This document shows positions 45,157-54,685 of a stretch of 64,000 bases of DNA, in pieces. Numbering within the stretch: the stretch's first letter is position 1; each line of letters opens with the position of its first letter. The stretch comes from Tilletiopsis washingtonensis (lineage: Eukaryota; Basidiomycota; Exobasidiomycetes; Entylomatales), in the NCBI RefSeq assembly GCF_003144115.1, contig NW_020312003.1:284153-348152 (forward strand). The letters run 5' to 3'. A program made the translations under genes and the position numbers. The notes under the pieces were generated by a model, which was not told where the DNA came from, did no database searches, and saw only the letters and a program-made list of their open reading frames with translations.

Positions 45157-47779
45157 ATGGCAGGCGACACCTCTCCCAGCCGGCGGGCGCAGCAGCCAGA
45201 CAGTGCTGCGCCAAGCAGCACCAGCTCCGAGCCGGCCGGCGCGGCTCCAGCTGCCTCGTCCAACGGCGTACCGCCGCGCCGCGACCCGGGCCTGCGCCTC
45301 GGCGGCTTCACGCAGCTCAAGCACGACCTGCCCGACTCGGACGACGAGCAGGACGGCGACGGGCCCTGGCGCACGCCCGTGGGGCCCGTGACGCCGTCGA
45401 TTGCCGAGACGGCGCAGCAACTGCGCCGCTCGCTCTCGGTGCACGGCCTGCACGAGCTGGCGCAGAACCCCAAGCAGCTGCGCTCCAAGATCTGGCGCCC
45501 CGACGACGAGCAGGCGCGCATCCCGACTGATGCGGAGCGCACGCTGGTGCACAGCGTGAGTGAAGCATGCGGCGCGCTCGGCAGTCTCGGCGCTCACGAG
45601 TTGCACGCAGCTGCGGGGAGGCATGCGGGCCTGGATCTTCGCATTCGGCTGCCGTGGCACAGTCATGCTCCTGCTGGCGCTCGTCAAGGCGTTCCGCAGC
45701 AAGTGAGTGAGGAGAGAGCGCAGAGTGAAGGTGGGCCATGCACACAGGCGCTGTATGGAGCTGTGTCTGCGCGGCGCGCGATGTGTGCGGGCGCGCTGTC
45801 CCACCAGCTCTCGCTGCTTGGCGATGCGGATGACCAGAGCTGATCGCGTCTGTGCTGCAGGGCGTTCCGCGCCAACGGCCTCATGCTGGCCTACTTCGGC
45901 CCTGAGAACGTGCGCTTCGCATCGATGTTCGGCCTCTGGGCTGCGATCTACAAGGCGGTGCACAACACGCTGCGTCTCGTGACGCCCATGCCGCAGCGGC
46001 CGAGCTCGCGCGCCGGACGCAGCGAGGGCAAGAAGCCGGCGGCCGAGCCGCGTAGCCAGCACGGCAGCCCGACTCGCAGCGGCACAGCAACGCCGCGCAG
46101 CGGCTGGCAGGAGTTGGAGGGCAAGTCGTCCGAGGAGCGAGCCAAGCTGCGCGCAAAGCAGGAGAAGCGCGCCTTCATGCGGGATCCGCGCTCCAAGGTC
46201 TGGCACGCCTATGTGGCCGGCGCCGTGTCTGGCCTTGCCATCCTCGCCGACAAGAAGGAGAACCGCATCGGGTTGGCGCAGCAGCTCGTCGTGCGGTGAG
46301 TCTCTTATCGGACTCTTACTGTGCGGCATGCGCAGCGAGCTCACTCGTGTCTGTGCGCAGCGGCCTGGAGGGCACGTACAATCTTGCTCACGGCAAGGGC
46401 CTCGTCAACATCCCGTACGGCGCCGTGCTCGCCTTCGGCCTGGCATGCGGCCAAATCATGTACGCCTGGCTGGTGAGTAGACTGTGCACGCTGCACCTAG
46501 ATCGACAGCTGACTCCGCCATGCTCAGGACGCTCCGGAGACGCTGCCGCGCGGATACATGACGTGGATCACAAACGCCTCCAAGGTCGCGCCCATGTCGC
46601 TGAAGGTGCACAAGGAGATTCCAAACGTGAACAGCAACGACGTCTTCAAGCTCTTCCCCGACGGCAAGTTCCCCGAGGCGCTGCCGATGCCCAACGGCAA
46701 GCTGCGCTACCCGAACCTGCCGCCGACGAAGCACAACCGCCGCGGTATCACCGGCCTCAATGCCTCGCGCATCATTGCGTGGAAAGAGGCCGCAGACCGG
46801 ACGAACGGCGCCAGCGTGGCTGAGCGGCCATACGTGCCGTGCGCTCTCGTGCACCCATGGGAGGACAACCACATCTGGAGCCCGGTCGACCGCTTCGTCG
46901 AAGTGACGCGCTGGATCCTGTGAGTCTGACGCATGCATGCGTTGAGCCCTCCGCTCACCCCGTGCAGGCCGGTTTACTCGACGCTCTACTTTGTGCCCGC
47001 CGTCTTCCTGCGCATGGGCTCGTTCCGCAAGGAGTGAGTGCCTGCTGCGCAGAGCTCACCGCGTGCAGCCTTGCTGACGCTGCTCCGCCAGCCCTGTGCG
47101 CGTGCTCTCGCGTGCCGGCTTTGGCGCGCTCCGCTCGTCGACGTTCCTGGGAGTCTTCGTCATCATCTTCCAGACGCTCTTCTGCGGCGCGCACTCGCTG
47201 GTGGACCTCCTGCAGAAGGTGCGTCTCAGCTCGACGCTTTGGCGGCTGCTTAAGCTGACTGGCTGTGCTTCGCAGAATCCCACCACGCGCAACCGCGTTC
47301 CCCAGTGGCTGCTCTTCCTCCTTACGCGCGGCCCGCTGCACTGGGGCGCCGGCTTCCTGACGTGTCTCTCGCTCTTCATCGAGCACGAGCGGCGCCGCGC
47401 CGAGCTGGCGATGTACGTCATTCCCAAGGCCGCCGAGGTGAGTCGTTTGCGATGCGGGTGCGCGCATGTGCTGCTCGCTGACAGCCGCTGCAGAGCGCCT
47501 GGGCTCTCGCGCGCCGGGCGTCCTGGGTGCCGTTCGTGCCCGGCGGCGACCTGCTGCTCACCTCCGCCGGCATGTCACTGGTCATGGTGCGTCGCTTTGT
47601 GAGATGCTGTCGTCGTCGCAGCCGGCTCACGTTGGTGCACTCTCGCAGGGCACATACGCGCAGAACCCACAGCTGCTCTCCGGCCTCGTGCGGCGCATTG
47701 TCTACCAGGTGCGCTGCTTCGCTGCCGCGCTCCTGCCATCGCTGATCGCCTTGTCCTGCAGTTTGTTGGCCACAACTAG
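45157..47779 (+). CDS. TMEM135-like multipass membrane protein
   Basis: Eleven exons: 45157-45555, 45611-45702, 45861-46295, 46361-46472, 46528-46919, 46968-47033, 47092-47218, 47276-47437, 47494-47586, 47649-47708, 47762-47779; 651 residues. A disordered, Ser/Pro-rich N-terminus (1-130) is followed by several hydrophobic stretches separated by conserved-looking loops: ANGLMLAYFGPENVRFASMFG, RDPRSKVWHAYVAGAVSGLAILADKKENR, HPWEDNHIWSPVDRF, STLYFVPAVFLR, TRNRVPQWLLFLLTRGP. The pattern resembles the Tim17-related TMEM135 family of peroxisomal and mitochondrial membrane proteins in lipid metabolism and organelle dynamics. I assign this from memory and give it moderate weight. The last exon is 18 nt (FVGHN-stop). 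The many small exons contrast with the large exons of neighbouring genes. Confidence 0.7.
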
Positions 47780-48052
47780 ACAGCACGACCCTTCTCCAGC
47801 ACGACTCCCTGCCTCACGTCTCCATTCTGTGCTCTATGTGCGCCCGCATCCGCCATGCACTCGCGTGTGCGCGTATACTACCCTCCAGCTGCTCGAAATG
47901 CACTGCTCGCCATCCGGATGTGTATCATAGTTGATGCATTGTAGCCGGCACTGGCCGCACGCGACGAAGGCTCGGAGCCCCAAGCCCGGCGGCGTCGGCG
48001 CCGCGCGCGTGCTGCCCGCTCAGGCTGATGCGCCCAGGCGCACTGCTCGCGC

Positions 48053-49681
48053 TCAGAGGCCTTTTTGCCGCTGCGTGATGAAGAAGCGGAAGCCCTCGTA
48101 TGACTGCGGAGAGAGCGCGTGAGCGGCACAGCCTCGCACAAGGCCTCTGCGGCACCGGCCACATCGACTCACCAGCCAGCAGAGCGCATTAGAGGGCACA
48201 AAGGTGAGGACGCGCGGACTGAGGCCGCGCAGGAAGCCGCGCGCGCCTTCCCGCGAGTGGATGATCTTGAACGCCTCGAGCATGCCGCTGGCGTTGCGGA
48301 TCGTGGCGTCGGTCGAGTTGCCGCGCGTCTGCAGCAGCGTCTTGGCCACGTCCAGCGGGTTCGTCACAGCCGCCGCGACGGCGCCGGCAGTGCCGCCGGC
48401 AATGGCGTGGCTCGTCGGGTTGTACGACTCCTCCGGGTTGATGACCTTCTTCGCCCACTCGTACACGCTGAACTGCACGGCGGTGAAGGGCACCGTCATG
48501 GCGAGCGTCGTCGGGTACGAGACGTAGAAGGCGCGCAGGCCTTCCCGCGCGTACACGGAGCGCGCGCACGAGACGACGGAGCGGTGCTGCGAGCCGTGCA
48601 TCTGCATGCGCTGCTTGATCACTGCGCCGCACCGCGTGAGCCAGCGACGAGATCGTATCTCGCAAGCGTGCACTGACCGTCAAAGGGGTTCATGAACGCA
48701 TCGGCTGCGATCGTCGCCGAGGCGCCGGCAAAGGCTGCGCAGGATGCGCGTCAGCACGCCACCTGGCGAGTAGCGCCCCGCACGCGCACGCACGCCCAGA
48801 CAGGCGCGAGCAGCACGCGATCTGCCTCCGCGTGCCCTGTCCGAGCGGCACTGCGCCGCCATCACAGCCCGCAACTCACCCGTGCTGGCGAACTGATGCC
48901 CCTGCCGGTTGCCGCCCGTCATCTCCTTGACGACCTCATATGTGCCGAAGTACACGGCGTGCGCCGGGCCGGCGCCGAGGATCACGCTCGCGACGCCGCG
49001 CCACAGCGTCTTTGCGCCCTCGACGGACGAGATCTGCCGCAATGCCTGCGCCACGCCCGTGTATGTCGCTGCTGGTGTGGCCGAGAGCACCTGCATGCGC
49101 GTCTGAGAGCAGAAAGAGATGGTGTCAGCGACGCAGCCCTCTAGCTTGATGGCATTGACGGCAGACGCCGCGCGCGGACCCGGCAGCCGCATAGGCGGCG
49201 CTCGAGTAGGCTTATCGCCTGCCAGCAGAGCACGCCAGCCCTCACACGAATGACTGTCTCTGCCGGCCGAAGCAGCCCAGTGGTACAGCAGGAAGGCCCC
49301 GCATACGGGCCTCGCGCCGCTGCGATGCTGCGCACTAATGCGCGTTTCTTGGTGCGCATGCAGCCGGTGGCGGAAGAGCCCGCGTCGCCAGAGGAGGAGC
49401 TGCGTAGCACGATGCTCTCTGCTTGGTCTGCCAAGTAGCAGCGCGCGCAGCCCGTCGCTGTCTCCTCCAGTGCATCTGTGCAGCGCCCTCCTTGCACACC
49501 CTCGCTGCCGCCCACTCACGCGGATGACATCGACGGGGAACATGACGGCGTGCTCGCTGATGCCGGCGAGTGCGCCGGCGATCATGTTGATGTGCAGCGG
49601 GTAGCCCTCGCCGAGGCCTTCGTAGTCGACCTCCTCCTCGGCGGACGCAGCCGGAGCGGCGACGACATCAGCGGCGGCCAT
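48053..49681 (-). CDS. mitoferrin-type mitochondrial carrier (Mrs3/Mrs4)
   Basis: Five exons in transcript order 49681-49520, 49102-48880, 48734-48678, 48621-48173 and 48103-48053 give 313 residues. It has three carrier repeats, each with the PX[DE]XX[KR] signature: FPVDVIRTRMQ, NPFDVIKQRMQMHGS and NPLDVAKTLLQTRG. GAGPAHAVYFGTYEVVKE and FYVSYPTTLAMTVPFTAVQF are typical of mitoferrins, which carry Fe2+ across the inner mitochondrial membrane for heme and Fe-S synthesis. The first intron (49103-49519) is 417 nt, by far the longest found here, and splits the first signature between Arg and Thr. The gene is convergent with the TMEM135-like gene (273 bp apart) and divergent from the CRH-like gene. 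Confidence 0.93.
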
Positions 49682-50955
49682 GGCGGGCGCGGGGCGGCGG
49701 GGTGTGCGGGCTAGAGAAGAAAAAGGCGAGCGCGCAGGAAGATTAGAGGAGCAGCGGCCGAGAAGCGAGACGTGCGCAGCGGGCGGCGTGAGGGTGCGGC
49801 GGGCCGAAGGAGAGTGTTGATGGCGACGGCAGCAGACGTGCGAGCGGCGGACCCCGAGGCGGCTGAGGCGGATCTGATGGTGGGGGAGAGAGGGAAGCGC
49901 ACGGCGAGAACTGGAAGGAGCACGGGCGGAGCGGCAGCGCACGGCTCGGCTTGCCTTTGCTCTCGCAGCGCGCGTCAGCCTGCGCCGCGGCTCGCCTGCT
50001 GCCCGCCTCGGCGAAGGCGAAGGCCGGCCGCGTGCGCCGTAAGCGCGCCATCGCCGGGCCGCCTCTTCGCCATCAGCACATGGCCTTTTCCTCACTCTAC
50101 CTCCTCTTCTCGAGAATCCTACTTCCGTCCTGGATGCCTGCTGCTGGCTATCGGGGTGTTGCAGCAAGCTCTAGACGGGCTGCGCTCTGCTAGAAAAGAA
50201 GGGCGTCGCTCGCCCTCTCGCTGCCCGCAACACCCTGCCGGTGCCGCTGCGTGCGTGTGCGCTTGCTGCCCATGGCACGTTCTGTGGTGCCTGACCTGCC
50301 GCAGCAGATCTCCTTTGGCGGTATGCTGCGTCCTCACCGCGGATCAAGCGCAGATGAAAGAGCCTTGATGGCACCGAGGGGTTGAGGCGGACGGGAGCGG
50401 ACGACCCAGAGCTGGTCACGTGAGCGAACGCTCCAGCTCTCGACGTCCCTGGCTTCGCAGCCGCTCTCCCTACAGAAATAGCTGCCGCTTGTACAGTACA
50501 CTGGCAGCGCTTTGCCTAGCCGCTGCAATGCTGCAGAGTACAAGCTTCAAGCCCTGCGCTGCTGAAGGACAAAGGCAGCGAGCGGCGCCTGCTCGGCTGA
50601 GGGATGCTCGGCGTCCGGCGCGCTGCCGGCCGAGATCTGCGCGCAGGCGCGGCGGCTGCCCGGTGTGGCAAGTCGAGGCAGCTTCGACGCCGAGGCGGCA
50701 CGGCGCAGCGGCAGCGTCAGGGGCGTGTGAGATGCTCTCTCTCGTGCCGCCGCCGAGCCTGCGGGCTGCAGCACAAGCGGCTCCACGCGGCGGTGCCTGC
50801 AGCTCCACAGCGCGAGGTGGCCTGCGCCGCGCAACACCGGCGCCAAGCGTGGAGCTCATCGGGGGGCACTGCCTCAGCGGCAGCCGGCACAGCACACAAA
50901 CCTCCGAGGCCGCCGCTCGTCTCGCTTGCGTCCCCACATCCACATCCTCAAAGCC
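49682..50955. promoter_or_regulatory. divergent promoter region, mitoferrin / CRH-like gene
   Basis: About 1.27 kb lie between divergent starts. A GTCACGTG octamer lies at 50415-50422. The left part (49730-49960) is purine-rich on the plus strand and would be the CT-rich leader of the mitoferrin gene. No extra gene is supported. Confidence 0.5.
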
Positions 50956-53141
50956 ATGCGTGTGCGCCCTGCCCTCTTCGCCCTCGCCGGCCTGGCCGCG
51001 GCCAGCGTGCAGCTGGTGCATGCGCGCGCCGGCGATGCGTGCAGCGTCGCCAGCCCCTGCTCCGACAGCGACGCGCCCTGCTGCAGCGCCGGCGGCACGT
51101 GCGGCGGCGGGGCCGAGCAGTGGTGAGTAGCACGACGCAGCGCTCAGCCTGGCGGAGCACTGGGGCGAGAGCACGTCGAAGGTGTGCCGCAACCGAGAGT
51201 GTGTGGAGCGTGGACGTGCCAGTGGCGGCTCAGGGGTCCCAGCCCAAGCCCCTGCCGCGGCGGTGCAGGAGATGCCAGGCGTTCGACAAGCTGGCGCCGG
51301 GCTCATGCTGACGCCGCCGTCGCAGCGCCGGCGGCTGCCAGCCGCTCTCGTCCAAGTCGGCCGGCTCGTGCCTGCCGATGCCCGTCTGCACCAACCAGAA
51401 CCTCACCTTCCAGCCGAGCGACTACAAGAACGACGCCATGTTCAAGCCCATGTGAGTGTCAAGCGAGACCCGCGGGAGCATTCAGGGTGTCCAAGCTCCA
51501 AAGCGAATGTGATGCTGACGCCACATCGCTCAGCCTGCACTACACCGGCGATGCGAGCGTCGCACCCTTCACCCTCGACAGTGGCCTCCTGGCCGCAGGT
51601 CCGGAGGGCGTCGTGCTGGCGCTCACGACGCCGTCGCAAGCCAAGATCTCGACGACGCACTACATGCTGTACGGCGAAGTCGAGCTGGAGATGCGGCACG
51701 ACCGCGGCGCCGGCATCGTCGCGGCGTTCATCACAATGAGCGACGACCGCGACGAGATCGACTGGGAGTTCAGTGAGTAGGCGGAGCGTGGTGCGGCCGC
51801 CGGCTGCTGCTGACACGTTGCCGCCAGCGACCGACGACCCGCAGGACCTGCAGACCAACTTCTTCGTGCAGGCCGTCCGGCCCACGGGCGGTACTGTGGC
51901 GGCCAACGTGAATGCGCCGTCGTCGAGCTTCAGCGTCAGCGACTGGGTGCGTGCGGTAGCCTCATTCTCGTGTCTGCTCGTGCTCACACTTCGTTGCCAG
52001 CACACGTACGGCTTCGTCTGGACCGCAGATCGGCTGGCGTGGAAGATCGATGGCCGTGTCGTGCGCAGCGTCAACGCCAAGGACTACTCGGGCTGGCCGA
52101 CGACGCCGAGCCGTATCCAGGTCTCGATGTGGGCCGGCGGCAACTCGACGAACCCGCCGGGCGTCATCCAGTGGGCCGGCGGCCCGATCGACTGGACGTC
52201 GAGCCAGTACACGAGCAAGGGCTACTACGCCATGGAGATCCGCTCGATGAACGTCACCTGCGGCTCGCCGCCGGCCTCGGACGTGACGTCGTGGGTGTAC
52301 ACGGGCGCCAACGACACGAGCACCAACAAGCCGGCGTTTGAGACGTCGAGCAAGGCGATCTCGTTCCTCAAGGACCCGAGCCAGGACGGCGTGCCCGGCA
52401 CGCCCGGTAGCGGCGTGCAGGTGGGCGACAAGGTCGAGGGCACGTGGAACGGCAAGGGCTCCAGCAGCAGCAGCTCCGGCACGTGGTTTACCAAGGTGAG
52501 CCGTGCTGCATGCCGCGCTTCCATCCCATGCTGACGCCCGTCCGCAGGACAACATCCTCAAGATCCTCGTGCCCTCCATTGCCGGCGCGATTGCGCTCAT
52601 CGCCATCTGGGCCATCGTGGTGCGCTGCATGCGCCGGCGGCGGAACAGCCGCGCTGCCGACTCATCGCTGTCGAACATCCCGGCATCGGAGGGCGGCCTC
52701 AAGGGCGCCGGCGGCCTTGTCGGCGGCGGTGCAACTCGCTACTCGGCGCTGCCCAACGTCGACAAGGACGTGCCGATGGGCGCACAGCGCTACGGCGCCG
52801 GCCTCGGACCTGCAGCAGGGCCCCGGCCCGACGGCCGCGGCGCTCACTTTGCCGACGCCAGCTCCGAGAGCCTCGAGATGGCGCAGCAGAAGCGCCCGCA
52901 CAGCCCTGCCGTCTCGCAGTACTCGTACCGCGCCGACGGCTACGCCAACGGCGGCTTCACACCGGCACCGCAGCAGTGGCGAACGCCGGCCCCGCAGCAC
53001 GGCTGGCCGCAGTACGGCCCGGCACAGACGCCGCCACCGCAGCAGCAGTACGGCTATGCTCCGGGCCAGTACGCTCAGCCGCAGTACCAGCCGCGTGGCT
53101 ACCCCGCACCGCAGCAGGGCTACCGGCCTGGCCCGTACTAG
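50956..53141 (+). CDS. GH16 cell-wall transglycosylase, CRH1/UTR2-like, with a transmembrane anchor
   Basis: Six exons, 50956-51122, 51326-51451, 51534-51772, 51828-51946, 52001-52495 and 52548-53141, give 579 residues. A signal peptide (MRVRPALFALAGLAAASVQLV) is followed by a Cys-rich, CBM18-like region (about 25-80). The GH16 catalytic domain contains DEIDWEF, with the nucleophile and acid/base Glu of the CRH family, and HTYGFVWTADRLAWKIDG. Such enzymes cross-link chitin to beta-1,6- or beta-1,3-glucan in the fungal wall. After a Ser-rich linker there is one hydrophobic helix (ILVPSIAGAIALIAIWAIVV) and then a basic MRRRR stop-transfer and a long Gln/Pro/Tyr-rich cytosolic tail. Many CRH enzymes carry a GPI anchor instead. 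It is followed by PRO3 after 253 bp. Confidence 0.9.
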
Positions 53142-53394
53142 CCGTCACGCTCCCTTCTCTACTCATTGGTGCTCCCGGACGTGTACTGACTTGCATGTTG
53201 CTCACCCGACGTGCAATCTATCCTGCTAACCTATCGTGTTGGTCTCTCGAGTGAGCGCAGGCGGGAGAAGAGGCGAGGCTAGTGCGGGACTCGGGCTTCT
53301 TGGCGCCGCGCGCGCCGCTGCAACGGGGTCTGGGCCTGCTCGCCCTTCCGCCGCTTCCTTCCCGCCCTCTCGCACCCCTCACACTACACGCGCC

Positions 53395-54579
53395 ATGTCC
53401 GACTACACCCTCGCCGTCATCGGCTGCGGCACGATGGGCGTCGCCATCCTCTCGGGCGTGTTCGACTCGCGGCAGGCCGTCGCGGCGCGCGGCGACCTCT
53501 CCTCGTCCGTCTCCTCGCTCGCCGACGCCGACGACGCCGCCGAGCTGACGCGCCTGCCGTCGCGCTTCCTCGCCTGCGTGGCGCGGCCCGAGTCCGGGCG
53601 CCGCCTGCGCAAGACGTTTGCCGACGCCGAGGGCGTCGAGGTGTTCGTGTCGGACAACCTGCGCGCCGCTCGCGCCGCCGACGTCGTGCTGCTGGCGTGC
53701 AAGCCGCACATGGTCGCCGACGTGCTGGCCGAGCAGGGCCTGCGCGAGGCTCTTGCAGGCAAGCTCGTGTGCAGCATCTGCGCCGGCCTGCGCATCGAGC
53801 AGATGCAGGCGTGGCTCGACCCCAGCACCAAGGTCGTGCGCGCCATGCCCAACACGCCGTCGAAGGTGAGTGCCAGGGAGCTGCTAGGCGGGCGAGGTAG
53901 GCGCCGTCAGATGTCAAGCGCGCCTGGCATGCAGCTCGGAGAGGCCGAGCGCAAGCAATAGCTGGCATGCTGCTGTTTCTCCGTCGCTGTCTGCTCCGAC
54001 AGCGCACAGTCTTGCTGACAGTGTTGACTGCAGATCCGCGAGGGCATGACGGTCCTCTCGACGCTCAACCCGAAGCTGCCTTCGTACGAGGACGACCGGC
54101 GCGTGCTGCTCTCGATCTTCTCCGCCGTCGGTCGCTGCCGCTTCCTTGACGAGAAGCACTTTGACGCATGCACAGCGCTGGCCGGCTCAGGCCCGGCGTT
54201 CGCATGTGTCTTCCTCGAGGCCATGGCCGACGGTGGAGTGATGATGGGCCTGCCGCGCAAGGAGGCGCTCGAGCTGGCTGCGCAGTGTGAGTGTGTCCGG
54301 CGCAGTGGCCGCGCCGTCGCTGACCGCACTCACAGCGATGCAGGGCGCAGCACGCATGGTGCTGCAGTCCGGCATGCACCCGGCCGCGATCAAGGACAGC
54401 GTCACGAGTGAGTGGCTCGGCATTCGGACGCTCGGCTCGTGCACTGACGCGCTGCAGCTCCCGGCGGCTGCACCATCGCCGGCCTGCTCAACCTCGAGGA
54501 CGGCAAGGTGCGCTCCGTCGTGGCGCGCAGCATCGAGGCGGCCGCCGTGCACGCCGCAGGGCTCGGGCAGAAGAAGTGA
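53395..54579 (+). CDS. PRO3: pyrroline-5-carboxylate reductase
   Basis: Four exons, 53395-53865, 54034-54286, 54336-54407 and 54458-54579, give 305 residues. The N-terminal NADPH-binding loop is VIGCGTMGVAIL. Family blocks follow in order: LLACKPHMVADVL, SICAGLRIEQMQAWL, VRAMPNTPSKIREGM, DACTALAGSGPAFACVFLEAMADGGVMMGLPR and the C-terminal SPGGCTIAGLLNLEDGKVRS. The enzyme catalyses the last step of proline synthesis. An insert at about residues 31-57 (Ser/Asp/Ala-rich) makes it slightly longer than yeast Pro3. It stops 106 bp from the stop of the oppositely oriented neighbour. Confidence 0.95.
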
Positions 54580-54685
54580 TGGTAATACAGGCATGTCAGC
54601 AAGGAACGTGGTCGCTACAGTGGTCGTGGTATCGTGAATGAGGGGTGGAGGCATCGGCTGGGCTTGCATGCATGCCCAGCGAGCA

